A stretch of 64,000 nt of DNA from Flexithrix dorotheae DSM 6795 (GCF_000379765.1 NZ_KB903445.1:62001-126000), one strand, 5' to 3'. Counted from the first letter of the stretch, positions 16,450-26,623 are shown. Notes: generated by a model from the sequence alone, not told the origin. Translations and numbers: made by a program.

Positions 16450-18894
16450 ATGAAAAATTATCTTATCCTTTCAATTTTTACCTTTTGCATCCTTTTCCCA
16501 GAATTTATTTTTTCGCAGATGCGAGGAAGGGTCCAAATTATAAACAATGTAGTAGTTGCTGACAATGGAGAAAACTTAAGAGGGGGACCAATGCCATTAA
16601 GTAAAGGTCATTTAAATGATGAAGTATTATGGATTTCGAATGAAAATAATTGGATCAGAGCAAAATATGACGGGCATTTAAATGCTATGAGAATCGTCTG
16701 TTTTGATGCCTGGGCCAGACATAGGGGTTGTGATTATTTAACTGTAGATGAGCAATTACCATATATTGATTCCTTAGTTCAATATGCAGAAAATAATGGA
16801 ATGTATGCGATTATTAACTTTCATGATGTAGGGAATAAAAATAATAGTATAGATCCAGTAAATTGTTGGTTAACTGAATTTCAGGTGGGATATGAAATGG
16901 ATTTTGCTACCGAATTTTGGAATAAAGTAGCTGATAGATATAAAAATAAAACGCATGTGGTATTTGAGTTATTAAATGAACCAATTTACAACTCAAATAC
17001 AAATGTAAATTATTACCGAAACAATGGTCATTATGCTAACTTTAAACAATTATATGACATTGTCAGAGGAAAAGCACCTAATTCTCATATCATTTTATTT
17101 TCTTTCCAAAACCTGGTTTACAATATCGAAGCTGTAGTGGCAGGATTTTCAAGTGATTATCCTTCTATTGATTGGACAAATGAATCTGTAGGCTTTCATT
17201 TTTATGGTATAAGTCCCAATATAGAAAGCAACTTAATAGCATTAAAAAATAATTATCCAGTAATTTGTACAGAGTGGGATTATCCTGGTACTTATAGTTA
17301 TGTTCCCCAGTTATCGAATGAATTATACAATGGAGAATCATTGGAAAGATTAGGCATATCTTGGCTAGATTGGAGAGCGGGCAGAAGGGAAGTTGATTTT
17401 CAAGGAAAATTCTTAGACCAATTTAAAGTTAACGCAATTAATGAAGGATATTTTTGGCCCTTAGATACTGGAAATACAATTTTAAATCTTCTACCTCCAT
17501 CGAATATAAATGCCATTTCTACTTCCTCTTCAGAAATCCAGTTATCCTGGACTGATGCTCCTTCAGGAGATAATTATACTATTTTCTATGGAACTAATCC
17601 AAACAATTTAAATGACTCCACTACAGTATTATTTAACCAAGAATCTAAGTTATTTAGTGGTTTACAAGGAAGCACAGTTTATTATTTTAAAATGAAAACA
17701 AACCAGGCAGGTGAAAGTTCGTCTTACAGCTCTTTAATCGATGCCCAAACAGGTGGAAGTACCACTAATGATACTACGAGATATGAATTAGAGGATTATT
17801 TTGAAGTGGTAAATGATGTGGGTTCAAAGGGTGTCATTCAGGCAAGTATTGGTGGCTTTTCCATGCTTAGCGGAACAAAAGGTGTTCAGTTTTATGATTC
17901 TGGAGATAAGTTTAAGATATCTTTTAATATTTCTTCGGCTGGTGAGTATTTAATAAAGGTAAGGTTAAGATCTGGAAATTCGGCAAGCTCAACGGCTTAT
18001 TGGCCAGGAGGATATCAATTTAAAATAGACAATAACCTCACCTCTTTTAATGGAGATAATTCCACTATTTCTTCTCAGGATAACAGCTTTGGGATATCAT
18101 ATTGGGGAACAATGGAAGCAAATAACATCAATTTAACAATTGGAAATCATGAATTAGAAATTGGAGCTATTGAAAACTGGTGTGTGGCAGATTATGTAGA
18201 AATTATTAAAACGGATAACTCATCGCCTCCTAATTCAGTAATTTCAATTTTAGCTGCAGGTAAACATGGTAGTGAAAATTTAGCTTTAATTATTAATGGC
18301 AATACTGTTGCTTCATATAATAATATTGGAGGAAATTATTCCAATGGTACTTTTCAGAATATTACTTTCAATCATACCTCTAAAATCTTATCGGGAGATG
18401 AAATAAGAATTCAATACCTAAATGATAACGGTACCCAAAGGGATTTGCGGGTCGATAAAATTGTGGTTGATGGAATAGATTATCAATCGGAAAATGCCTA
18501 TTCCACTGGTTCCTGGACGGGTTCTACTTGCGGAAACATGAATACAGAATATTTACATTGCGGTGGTTATTTTGAATATATTGTAAATTCTCCAGGTAGT
18601 AGAATTAGTAGTAAATTGCAAGCAAATAATATACAGTTCCAGGAAAATTCAACTATTAAAGTATATCCTAACCCTTCCAAGGATATTATAAATATTTCGT
18701 TTAATTCAAAAATCGATATTGAAAGATTTTATATTAGAAGTGTGGATGGGAGATTTATTCACGAAGAGCCTGTTTCTTCCAACCAAAGGGACTTTAAATT
18801 AGATTTAAATAGCCAAAGTGCAGGCTTATACCTTGGTGTTTTTTATCTTTCAAATGGGACCGTAGAATACAAAAAGTTTATCCTGAAAAAGTAA
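16450..18894 (+). CDS. secreted multidomain GH5 glycoside hydrolase with CBMs and T9SS tail
   Basis: This 814-residue enzyme has a signal peptide to about residue 22 (FIFSQ). Residues about 30-340 form a GH5-type (beta/alpha)8 domain: acid/base Glu177 in FELLNEP, nucleophile Glu275 in ICTEWDYPG, and the His250/Tyr252 pair in GFHFYG. A fibronectin-III domain follows (about 350-434), then a CBM6-like domain (about 445-590, starting RYELEDYFEV). Next is a second binding module (about 598-715, ISILAAGKHGSENLALIING...VDGIDYQSE) resembling calcium-dependent CBM36/60-type xylan binders. The last 80 residues (IKVYPNPSKDIINI...AGLYLGVFYLSNGTVEYKKFILKK) are a T9SS type A sorting tail. Substrate is probably cellulose, xylan or mannan; GH5 alone does not decide. 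A strong terminator follows. Confidence 0.9.
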   Translation: MKNYLILSIFTFCILFPEFIFSQMRGRVQIINNVVVADNGENLRGGPMPLSKGHLNDEVLWISNENNWIRAKYDGHLNAMRIVCFDAWARHRGCDYLTVDEQLPYIDSLVQYAENNGMYAIINFHDVGNKNNSIDPVNCWLTEFQVGYEMDFATEFWNKVADRYKNKTHVVFELLNEPIYNSNTNVNYYRNNGHYANFKQLYDIVRGKAPNSHIILFSFQNLVYNIEAVVAGFSSDYPSIDWTNESVGFHFYGISPNIESNLIALKNNYPVICTEWDYPGTYSYVPQLSNELYNGESLERLGISWLDWRAGRREVDFQGKFLDQFKVNAINEGYFWPLDTGNTILNLLPPSNINAISTSSSEIQLSWTDAPSGDNYTIFYGTNPNNLNDSTTVLFNQESKLFSGLQGSTVYYFKMKTNQAGESSSYSSLIDAQTGGSTTNDTTRYELEDYFEVVNDVGSKGVIQASIGGFSMLSGTKGVQFYDSGDKFKISFNISSAGEYLIKVRLRSGNSASSTAYWPGGYQFKIDNNLTSFNGDNSTISSQDNSFGISYWGTMEANNINLTIGNHELEIGAIENWCVADYVEIIKTDNSSPPNSVISILAAGKHGSENLALIINGNTVASYNNIGGNYSNGTFQNITFNHTSKILSGDEIRIQYLNDNGTQRDLRVDKIVVDGIDYQSENAYSTGSWTGSTCGNMNTEYLHCGGYFEYIVNSPGSRISSKLQANNIQFQENSTIKVYPNPSKDIINISFNSKIDIERFYIRSVDGRFIHEEPVSSNQRDFKLDLNSQSAGLYLGVFYLSNGTVEYKKFILKK

Positions 18895-18936
18895 AAAAAT
18901 AACTTCATTGATTTTTTTGCTTCCTAAAGTAAAACC

Positions 18937-18971
18937 ATGGGCTTTTCGGGTTTAAATGCCGAAAAGCCCAT
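18937..18971 (+). terminator. strong stem-loop terminator after the GH5 gene
   Basis: ATGGGCTTTTCGG (18937-18949) pairs perfectly with CCGAAAAGCCCAT (18959-18971) around a 9-nt loop. It lies 43 bases past the stop, with a T-rich tract a few bases beyond. The stem is symmetric enough to act in both directions. Confidence 0.8.
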
Positions 18972-19403
18972 ATCCACAGGTTAATTTTTTATCTCTAGTA
19001 AGTAACCCCATTTTGTCTTAAGGCAATCACTTACATACCCAAATTACAACTCAAATGGGAAAAAATGGAAACCTGAACCAATATGTTAGGGCTAGAAATT
19101 GAGAAGTGGTTTTACAGTTCAGGGAAGCGAAATCAAGAATTAGCCAAAGGGAAAATAGCGAGTAAACAAACCAAAATTTCTTCCATTTTAAAAGCTAGAC
19201 TTGAATAGCAATAGAAAAATTGTCTTCCAATCAGATGGATTTCACGTGTCAGTTTTTCTCTGAATGGTTCTGGTGATCCATTCCAAATACTGAATTGTTG
19301 CTTTTTATCATTTGCATCATCTCAAACCCCATGGTAATTGACAGAACGCCCACAGAAATGAGGTGACTTGAAATTGTTCATTATTTTTTTATTTCAACGA
19401 TAA
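18972..19403. other. gene-free region between convergent genes
   Basis: I find no intact gene or RNA. It separates the convergent glycosidase and hydrolase genes. A short protein-like frame on - (about 19250-19375, SVGVLSITMGFEMMQMIKS...) might be a remnant, but it is too short to claim. Confidence 0.4.
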
Positions 19404-21863
19404 TCATTTCCCCTTTTTTGCAACCGAACCTTTCCATGCAAATTCTCCTTTTTCTACACTCCAGTCATTACCGAAAAAACCGGTACATTCTACAGCATCA
19501 TATTCCTTTTCAAAAATATTTTTTCTAAAAACCGTAAGATCGGGAAAGGCGGAACCTGCAACAAAATATTGGTTGGCATGAGCCCCCTTCATTCCTTCAA
19601 TTCCTGATCCTGCCACTACTCCTACAGATGCAATATCGCTATCTGGCCGTGGTTGGATGAAATAACAGCCCAGATCATCTCCATATATCGATTTATCTCC
19701 AATTTTCACTTCTCCATTTTTTACCTGTACAGGGCTACTATTCAGTAGAAAATTCCATGCTTTATTGTTATCCGCATTTCCATAAATGATTATACCTCTG
19801 TCTTTATATTCATCAGGATGGAATTGTTTGTCTGGAATAATTTCTATAGAACCATTTCCTCTATAGCTAAAAGATTCCGCATCAAATCTGGCTTTATAAT
19901 AATTCCATTGGTTCTCTTCTTTGCTTCCACTGGTTCCATAAACAAAAACCATATTGTGACGAAAAGCATCCTTAAAGTTTCCACTTCTGTGGGGACTTTT
20001 TTCATTCTTTCCAGCGGGTTCACTTACGATCCATTTTCCACTTTCCGCTAATTTCAGATAAATTTCTGTTTTTGAATTATTGATCATAAATTCCTGATCG
20101 TCAATTTTAAGTTTACCTGGAAATTTTAAGGCTGCCTTAGCCAAATCAAATTTTATCAACTTTACATTTTGTGTGGTTCCACTGAGGATTAATGAATCTT
20201 CACTGATTTTAAAATTTCCATTGCTGACTTGGAATGGATGAATTTGTTGGTAAATACTCAGCCAGTTTGAGGTCGCAGAGACTCCCGGGTTGGCTGTAGA
20301 AAATTTTAACGTTCTGACTTCAGCAGTTTCAGGAAGCTTATGGCTTTTCAAAAACTCAAATAAAGGAGGCCAATCCACAGATTCAGCACCATACCAATGA
20401 CTTCCTCCTGGATATTCGTAATAAGCAAAATCTGGATGGAAATTGCCTAAAATGTTCCGCATTTCCCTGGCATGCTCCACAGAAACGACCGGATCTGCAT
20501 CTCCATGATTCACATATACCCCATAATGTAAATAATTACTCGCAAGTAATTTGGTACTTTGAGGATTATTGGCTCTAATAAACATGCGTTGTATTTCAGT
20601 ATTATGCTTTGGTTGGTATTTAATCCATTCATGTAATTCAGCATAGCCAGCACAAGGGGCTATGGCAGACCAGTAATCTGGATAAGTAGCACCAAGATAC
20701 CAGGAGGCATGACCACCCATGGAATGGCCGGTAAGGTATATTTTTTTAGGATTGGGTTTAAAAAGACTTTTTCCTAATTCAAGAACTTCCAGGGCATCAA
20801 GTCTGCCCCAATCTTCCCAGGCAAAACCAAAAGGACCACGATTGGTAGGAGAAACTATATGTCCCCAGTTTTTTGGTTGATAGGCAGCCGCCTGATTCCT
20901 TGCTTCTACTCCAGCACCATGCACTGAAAAAAACAAGGCTGGAGTAATCTTATCATTTATATTGCCAGGCGTCACACTAAAATATTGTACACTGCCATCA
21001 ATTTTACTGATAAAAGTCCTGTCATGCGATTCTATAAAATGCTTGTTTTTAATTTTAAAATGAATAGAATTAAGTTTTTCCCCTTTATTAGTTAAAAGAT
21101 TAAGTTGCACATCAATCTCTTTGTCAGTTACTCCGGTTAATTCACTGATGCCAAAAGGCACCTTTCGAAAAGTAAGTCTTTCGATGGTGGGAATTTCTGT
21201 TATCCGTTTTTGGTCTCCAATGATGCATTCCAAAACATATTTCCTTACGGGTTTATTGGTTGCATTTATTACCATTACAGCGCCTAATTTTTCGCCATTT
21301 TCTTCAATAATCAGGTCAGGTAAAGTCATTTGATCAGTTGATAGTATTACAGGAGAGGAAGGTTTGTACAATTTAGCTTTGATGCGTGGGTTTCTTCCTC
21401 CTGTCAGGTAAATAGAATTGGTCCCTTTTTCAATTTGTACTGGAAGCTTGGTGACATTATAATCAAAGTGATCTCCTTCTCTGGGAATTCCATTGAAATA
21501 TACCTTGGCATTACCAGAGCAATCCAAAATCATGATTTCCTTTTTGTTACTTTCATACTCCAGATACAAACCTCCATAATTGAACTTCTCACTATTAAAA
21601 TAGCTTTTTTCATCCGGACTAATTTCTTCCCAGTTTAAAGAGGTTTGCTTAGATGATTGTTGATAAGGAGAAACAATTGTACCATTTAATAACCCTGCAA
21701 TTACCTTATCCTGAGGAAATTCAGTCCGGGCATATCTTGGATATTTTACAGTCGAAGAAAGTTGTACTGCATAACCCTTATCGAATGTTTGTTGCGCATA
21801 TAATGCCGAGTATTGTAAGAAGATTAAGAAAAAGAAAATAGAAGTTAGCCGGGTTGAAATCAT
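19404..21863 (-). CDS. secreted alpha/beta-hydrolase of the prolyl oligopeptidase/esterase type
   Basis: The ATG at 21863 gives a clean signal peptide (MISTRLTSIFFFLIFLQYSALYAQ); a longer frame from 21923 adds 20 residues that spoil it. The mature protein has a large N-terminal beta region, then a catalytic domain. In the long numbering, the nucleophile is Ser401 in GHSMGGH, the acid is probably Asp477 in HGDADPVV, and His509 lies in PGGSHWYG, a complete triad. A C-terminal accessory region of about 300 residues follows. Relatives act as peptidases or carbohydrate esterases. The neighbouring GH5 enzyme suggests polysaccharide side-chain removal, but that is inference. It is transcribed towards the GH5 gene, so it does not share its operon. 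Confidence 0.85.
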   Translation of the reverse strand: MISTRLTSIFFFLIFLQYSALYAQQTFDKGYAVQLSSTVKYPRYARTEFPQDKVIAGLLNGTIVSPYQQSSKQTSLNWEEISPDEKSYFNSEKFNYGGLYLEYESNKKEIMILDCSGNAKVYFNGIPREGDHFDYNVTKLPVQIEKGTNSIYLTGGRNPRIKAKLYKPSSPVILSTDQMTLPDLIIEENGEKLGAVMVINATNKPVRKYVLECIIGDQKRITEIPTIERLTFRKVPFGISELTGVTDKEIDVQLNLLTNKGEKLNSIHFKIKNKHFIESHDRTFISKIDGSVQYFSVTPGNINDKITPALFFSVHGAGVEARNQAAAYQPKNWGHIVSPTNRGPFGFAWEDWGRLDALEVLELGKSLFKPNPKKIYLTGHSMGGHASWYLGATYPDYWSAIAPCAGYAELHEWIKYQPKHNTEIQRMFIRANNPQSTKLLASNYLHYGVYVNHGDADPVVSVEHAREMRNILGNFHPDFAYYEYPGGSHWYGAESVDWPPLFEFLKSHKLPETAEVRTLKFSTANPGVSATSNWLSIYQQIHPFQVSNGNFKISEDSLILSGTTQNVKLIKFDLAKAALKFPGKLKIDDQEFMINNSKTEIYLKLAESGKWIVSEPAGKNEKSPHRSGNFKDAFRHNMVFVYGTSGSKEENQWNYYKARFDAESFSYRGNGSIEIIPDKQFHPDEYKDRGIIIYGNADNNKAWNFLLNSSPVQVKNGEVKIGDKSIYGDDLGCYFIQPRPDSDIASVGVVAGSGIEGMKGAHANQYFVAGSAFPDLTVFRKNIFEKEYDAVECTGFFGNDWSVEKGEFAWKGSVAKKGK

Positions 21864-22672
21864 TTGTCTGTAATAAATTTGATAGATCAGTTTCTGCGAA
21901 TGTATAATGTAGAGGTTAAACATTTACTGTCTTGAGGGAAAAATAGCCGGATTTATCATTTAGAATTTTACAATTTTATAAAATTCCAATACTTTGATGC
22001 AAAAGGACCTTTATTTTTAGAGTCCTGAAATAAATATTTACTTTTTGCAGTAATGTCTGGATAACACGGATCAAACAGTGCCAGTGAAAACGGACTGAGC
22101 TGGTTTTTCGTTATTTTTGGTGAAGGAGGAAAAAAGTTTTGGTTTAACATGGTGATCTACAGTAATACCACTGAACCTATATTTGTTAAAGAGATCCAGC
22201 TTCTTAAGCATACTATAGTAGAATTAAAATAAGTTTTGGAAGCTTTCTTCCAGACAGATGGTCCTTGGAAACGGGGATACTTGAAATCGTTTAGCTTAAT
22301 TTTTTACCTCAAAGAAAATTAGTGTTTGATTTGGCGCAACCGACCCGGATTTGGGTTAATCTTGTAGGGTTTTTAAAAATGTAACTAGTGAGAAAATACA
22401 ATTTCCTTCCCCTAACCCCCTCACCGAGGGGGAAAGTCAATTTGAGTCTGTTTTTTACCTTGAAAAATGAGCTGAGTTTTAAAATTAAACATATTAAAAT
22501 TTTAAGATGTAAATCAATTTCCCCTTCTGGAAATGGTTCGGTACTCCGCGGATAGGGGAAGATTTTTTTTAATTTTCCATCCCAAAACTATTTGTTCTGG
22601 AACCCCTACAAAATAAGAGATTTGGGGGGGCAGGTTGCTCTGGTATGTCCAACTTGGAACCAACAATGTCCA
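21864..22672. other. intergenic region with repeat-like inverted sequences
   Basis: I find no convincing gene in about 800 bases; a 60-codon - frame (21968-22150) looks spurious. Between 22400 and 22560 the DNA has C-rich and G-rich complementary blocks: CCCCTAACCCCCTCACC then GAGGGGGAAAG at about 22408-22436, and TTTCCCCTTCTGG with ATAGGGGAAG at about 22519-22562. These resemble the CCCCTAA/GGGGGA intergenic repeats of many Bacteroidota genomes. At 22335-22370 'CAACCGACCCGGATTTGGGTT' words form another short dyad. Possibly degenerate REP-type elements. Confidence 0.4.
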
Positions 22673-25291
22673 TTATTCATTTCTTAAACGATTTATAGGA
22701 TTCAATAAAGCCGCTTTAATTGTTTGATAACCAATGGTTAAATAAGCAATTAAAAAGACAATGCAACCTGATAGAATAAAAATCCACCATTCCATTTCAA
22801 TCCTAAAGGCAAAATCCTGAAGCCATTTATCCATTAGATACCAAGCTAAAGGAATAGCCAAAATGAAAGCCACTGCTACCATCCTGATAAAGTTTTTAGC
22901 TATTAAAGAAACAATACTTATTGCTGAGGCTCCCAAAACTTTACGGATTCCAATTTCCTTTCCTCGATGCTCAACTGAAATAGCAGCCAATCCAAACAAA
23001 CCCATTGAGGCAATAACTATGGCAAGAATTGTAAAAAATCCAAAAGTTTCTCCTAAAACTTCTTCTGCTTTATACAGTTGGTTAAATTTTTCATCCAAAA
23101 AACTATACTCAAATGGATATTTTGTGTATTCATTCACATTTCTTTCCATGTAAGAGATGGTTTCAGGTAAATTTTCTGGATGTACTTTGACTGCAATATT
23201 TCCTACCCAACCCTTAGTGAGATGAATCATTAAAGGTTCAATTGAAAGATGCATAGAATGCATATGGAAATCTTTGACTACTCCTAAAACCGTTTCTACA
23301 CCATTATGAGTAAATTGTTTTCCAATGGCCTGTTCAGGAGTCCAGCCAAGGGCAAGAGCTGCTGTCTCATTTATCAGATAGCCTTCTTCTATATCACTTT
23401 TATGCTCTCTGCTAAAATTTCGTCCGGCAATTAATTCTATACCGTAAACATCTAAATAATCATAATCAACTCTTGTCTCATAGATAGACAAATCATTTTC
23501 AGGAATATCATCGTCATCATTGATAATTGTGCTGGATGAAATATTTGTAGGAAGATTGTTTGAATAGGTTACAGATTTAATATTAGGATAACTTAACCAT
23601 TTATTTTTCAGAGTTTGAATGTTATTCACCACTCCCATATCCCTTACAGTAATGGTGATTATGTGTTCTTTGTTATAACCCAATTCTTTTTTTTGAATGA
23701 ATTGAAGTTGCTTATATATCACTATACAAGCAATTATTAGAATAATAGAAACTGCATATTGCCCAATTACAAGGCTTTGTTGTAAATTCGAATTTCTGGA
23801 TTTATTATCAATTTTTCCCTTCAATACCTTAATCGGATGTAGTCCCGATAAATAAAAGGCTGGATAACTTCCTGAAAATGTTCCTACAAAAAATAATAAG
23901 AATAGAATTCCTGGCAACATTAAATTATTACTGAATAAATCCAGTTTAAGTGGTCTTTCAATTAAATAGCCAAAGTAAGGAATAACCAGTTGCACCATAC
24001 CCAGGGCTATTACAAAGGCGATTAGGGTAATCAGGATCGATTCCCCAAGAAATTGGACAATAAGTTGTTGGCGAAAAGCTCCAATCGCTTTTCTCAAACC
24101 AACTTCCCGAGCACGATTAATGGAACGAGCCACTGCCAAATTCATATAATTGATGCAAGCCAGAACCAGGATTAAAATGGCTATTACCGAGAAAAAATAA
24201 ACATATTTCTTATTACCTTTCAAACCAATATCAAATAGGGGACTCATATTCAAATGCAAATCAGCTAAGGAATTCACATAATATTCATCTTTAAATGGAT
24301 ATGTTTTATCTGTTTGATATTTTTGGGGAATACCAGCTTGTTTTATTTTTTGCTCAAGTTGTGCTGGATTGGCACCTTCCTTCAAGAGAAAAAAAGTGAA
24401 ATACGAATTATTATTCCAACTATTTTCTTTCAATGCTTCTGAATAGTGATTGTTAGATTCAAAACTGACAATGTAGTTAAATTTAATTGATGAATTTTCT
24501 GGTAAATCAGGAATCAACCCTGTTATTTTATATTGATTTTCATCCTGGTGAAACTTTAATTTTAACTCTTTTCCTAAAGGATTTAAATTACCGAATATCT
24601 TTTTGGCAAAGGATGCTGTAAGAACAATGCTATATGGTTTTTCCAATACTTTTTGAGGATCACCTGATAAAAGTGGATAATTAAAAACTTCAAAATAATT
24701 CTGATCAGCCCAAAGCCCTTCCTCCCAATAATTATCATCTTCATTGCTGATAAGAGCTGTTAAATAGTTGATTGTAGTTCCCTTGATGACTTCAGGGAAC
24801 TCTCGTTCTAATGTTGAGGCTAAAGGAGTTGGCGTAACAGCAAAATAATCTGATCCTTTATATACATTGCCTGGTTGCCTTTGTGTGATACGATAAATTT
24901 GCTGCTCATTCGGATAAAAATTATCATAAGAAAGCTCATGTTCTACATAAAAGAAAATCATTATAAAACTTGCCAGCCCAATAGCAAGGCCTCCTATATT
25001 AATACTTGAATAGAGTTTTTGCTTTATTAAATTTCTCCAACTTAATTTCAAATAGCTTTTAAACATGCCATTAGAAATTTTTGAGACAGGGACTATATTT
25101 TTTATGGCAAAAGGTCGGAGATAATTCAGTACTTGATACCAATAAAGCCAATTGGCTTTTCGATTTGTATATTTTTCTAAATTCTCAAAATATTGTTCCT
25201 CCAAATCACCAAGAACTTCCTCCACCAAATCAGATTTTAGGAACCAAAGCAGTAATTTATTGGCGATTCTTGGAGGATGGGAATTTTTCAT
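22673..25291 (-). CDS. MacB/FtsX-type ABC transporter permease with prefix domain
   Basis: This 872-residue membrane protein has an N-terminal 'permease prefix domain 2' (about residues 1-70: RIANKLLLWFLKSDLVEEVLGDLEEQYFE). It is followed by two MacB_PCD/FtsX units, each a periplasmic core next to transmembrane helices. TM segments are visible at about residues 95-115, 375-400, 425-445, 460-485, 515-535 and three at the C-terminus. The FtsX hallmark 'SINRAREVGLRKAIGAFRQQLIVQFLGES' recurs near the end as 'EHRGKEIGIRKVLGAS'. Such permeases usually work with a separate ATPase in lipoprotein or peptide export or stress sensing. No ATPase gene is adjacent. It is paired with a PadR-type gene 12 bases upstream, a recurrent combination for the prefix-domain group. 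Confidence 0.9.
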   Translation of the reverse strand: MKNSHPPRIANKLLLWFLKSDLVEEVLGDLEEQYFENLEKYTNRKANWLYWYQVLNYLRPFAIKNIVPVSKISNGMFKSYLKLSWRNLIKQKLYSSINIGGLAIGLASFIMIFFYVEHELSYDNFYPNEQQIYRITQRQPGNVYKGSDYFAVTPTPLASTLEREFPEVIKGTTINYLTALISNEDDNYWEEGLWADQNYFEVFNYPLLSGDPQKVLEKPYSIVLTASFAKKIFGNLNPLGKELKLKFHQDENQYKITGLIPDLPENSSIKFNYIVSFESNNHYSEALKENSWNNNSYFTFFLLKEGANPAQLEQKIKQAGIPQKYQTDKTYPFKDEYYVNSLADLHLNMSPLFDIGLKGNKKYVYFFSVIAILILVLACINYMNLAVARSINRAREVGLRKAIGAFRQQLIVQFLGESILITLIAFVIALGMVQLVIPYFGYLIERPLKLDLFSNNLMLPGILFLLFFVGTFSGSYPAFYLSGLHPIKVLKGKIDNKSRNSNLQQSLVIGQYAVSIILIIACIVIYKQLQFIQKKELGYNKEHIITITVRDMGVVNNIQTLKNKWLSYPNIKSVTYSNNLPTNISSSTIINDDDDIPENDLSIYETRVDYDYLDVYGIELIAGRNFSREHKSDIEEGYLINETAALALGWTPEQAIGKQFTHNGVETVLGVVKDFHMHSMHLSIEPLMIHLTKGWVGNIAVKVHPENLPETISYMERNVNEYTKYPFEYSFLDEKFNQLYKAEEVLGETFGFFTILAIVIASMGLFGLAAISVEHRGKEIGIRKVLGASAISIVSLIAKNFIRMVAVAFILAIPLAWYLMDKWLQDFAFRIEMEWWIFILSGCIVFLIAYLTIGYQTIKAALLNPINRLRNE

Positions 25292-25303
25292 AAAAAGAAT
25301 TCA

Positions 25304-25651
25304 TTAGGTAAATTGTAATCCAAAATCAGTTCCGAAATGGGGAAACTGTTTCCATAAAGAAATTTTAAAATCTCTGGAAATTTCCAATGTCTTTCTACCA
25401 TAAGCTGTGATAGCATAAATACGCTTTCTTCTGCTTCCTCTTTCAGCTGTGGCTTTACCCATCTCAGAAGTTAAAAAACCTTTATCTTCTAGTCTTGAAA
25501 GCGTAGAATGGACAGCCCCAATTGAAACGGACCTTCTTGTTTGGTCTTTAAATTCCTGGGTAATTTTAAAAGAGTAAGCATCTTCTTCTCCCAGAATACC
25601 TACAAGCAGTAAGATTACTTCTTCAAATTCTCCTAATTTTGTTTCTTTCAT
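25304..25651 (-). CDS. PadR-family transcriptional regulator
   Basis: A 115-residue winged-helix protein typical of PadR: 'LGEFEEVILLLVGILGEEDAYSFKITQEF', recognition region 'SIGAVHSTLSRLEDKGFLTSEMG', and the beta-wing 'RGSRRKRIYAITAYGRKTLE'. It is the first gene of a two-gene unit with the FtsX-type permease, and a perfect inverted repeat starts ten bases upstream of its start codon. PadR proteins are usually repressors that respond to small molecules or membrane stress. Here it most likely represses itself and the permease. Confidence 0.92.
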   Translation of the reverse strand: MKETKLGEFEEVILLLVGILGEEDAYSFKITQEFKDQTRRSVSIGAVHSTLSRLEDKGFLTSEMGKATAERGSRRKRIYAITAYGRKTLEISRDFKISLWKQFPHFGTDFGLQFT

Positions 25652-25660
25652 GTTAGTTTC

Positions 25661-25710
25661 TTAATTGTAGAACAAATGTAACTATTAAAATCTATTTGTT
25701 CTACAATTAA
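25661..25710. promoter_or_regulatory. perfect 17-bp inverted repeat, probable PadR operator
   Basis: TTAATTGTAGAACAAAT (25661-25677) is repeated exactly inverted at 25694-25710 with a 16-nt spacer. Each arm contains the pseudo-palindrome TGT-AGA-ACA, so each could hold one dimer. The arrangement lies directly in front of padR. The site is clear; the regulator assignment is inferred from position. Confidence 0.65.
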
Positions 25711-26013
25711 GCAAGAAATTACGTGAATGGTCATTAAAATGATTTGGTTTTTCCATAAACAATTTATTTCCTATAAATATTTATTGTCACAGAAGTGACG
25801 GTTTTGCGCTTAATTTTTAAGGGAAGGAATTACCAAAGTTTCGTCCAATTTTGGGGGAAAACCGCTGCAAGTTAGATGAGAAGTATTTTTCAATACTGAT
25901 TAAGAAAGCCAGCTTCATTGCTCCACAACCAAATATTTTGGAATATTGAGCCAGGAAAAAAGAAAGCAGAGTGAATTGATGGAGTTTTTCTCAAAGGTTA
26001 TTAGCTTTATCCA
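25711..26013. other. gene-free divergent intergenic region
   Basis: This region lies between the divergent padR and Crp-family genes. The only structure seen is a short dyad GTCAC-AGAA-GTGAC at 25786-25799, a possible half-size Crp-type site. No coding potential. Confidence 0.4.
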
Positions 26014-26586
26014 ATGAATTCAGGAGCCCAAAGACTTAGAAGCCATATTGAAGAAATTGTTTCCCTTTCCGATGAGGAATTTGAGCAAATTTTCAGTTAT
26101 TTCAAACCTGTAAAAAAGCGAAAATATCAGTTCATTGTGGAAGAAGGAGAGCTGGTAAATAAGGAATTCTGGGTGGTAAAGGGTTGCCTGAAGTCCTATT
26201 TTTATGATGATCAGGGCAAAGAGCACATTTTGCAGTTTCCCATGGAAAACTGGTGGACAACCGATTATGATGCTTTTATCAATCGATCTTTGGCTAAAAC
26301 TTCGGTTGATTGTATAGAAGATTGTGAGTTGTTGTATATCACTTACGAAGACAAGGAAAAACTCACTTCGGAAAGTCACAAGATGGAAAGGTTTTGGGGT
26401 AAAAAGACCAAGGCCGGCTATGTGGCGCTTCAAAACAGGATTTTATCTCTCCTGAGGAATACTGCTCAGGAACGGTATAATTTATTATTGGCCCAATATC
26501 CGCAATTATTTCAGCGGGTGCCTAAAAAGTTTATAGCGGCTTATCTGGGTGTAACCCGTGAAACCCTCAGTAGATTTCAGAATTAA
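26014..26586 (+). CDS. Crp/Fnr-family transcriptional regulator
   Basis: This 190-residue protein has a cyclic-nucleotide-binding-type beta-roll (about residues 15-125: FSYFKPVKKRKYQFIVEEGELVNKEFWVVKGCLKSYF...DQGKEHILQFPMENWWTTD). A C-terminal helix-turn-helix follows: RVPKKFIAAYLGVTRETLSRF. There is no cysteine cluster for an iron-sulfur centre, so it is not an Fnr-type oxygen sensor. Like many Bacteroidota members it lacks an obvious cAMP-binding motif. The downstream tautomerase/SDR operon on the same strand has a CRP-like palindrome in its leader, so that operon is the probable target. Confidence 0.9.
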   Translation: MNSGAQRLRSHIEEIVSLSDEEFEQIFSYFKPVKKRKYQFIVEEGELVNKEFWVVKGCLKSYFYDDQGKEHILQFPMENWWTTDYDAFINRSLAKTSVDCIEDCELLYITYEDKEKLTSESHKMERFWGKKTKAGYVALQNRILSLLRNTAQERYNLLLAQYPQLFQRVPKKFIAAYLGVTRETLSRFQN

Positions 26587-26623
26587 ATTCCCCGCCAAAT
26601 TTACCCGTTTTGTTTTTTGAAAG

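Noticed and set aside
21968-22150. 60-codon - strand frame between the hydrolase and permease genes
   Set aside because: It has no recognisable pattern and no partner gene; likely a chance frame.
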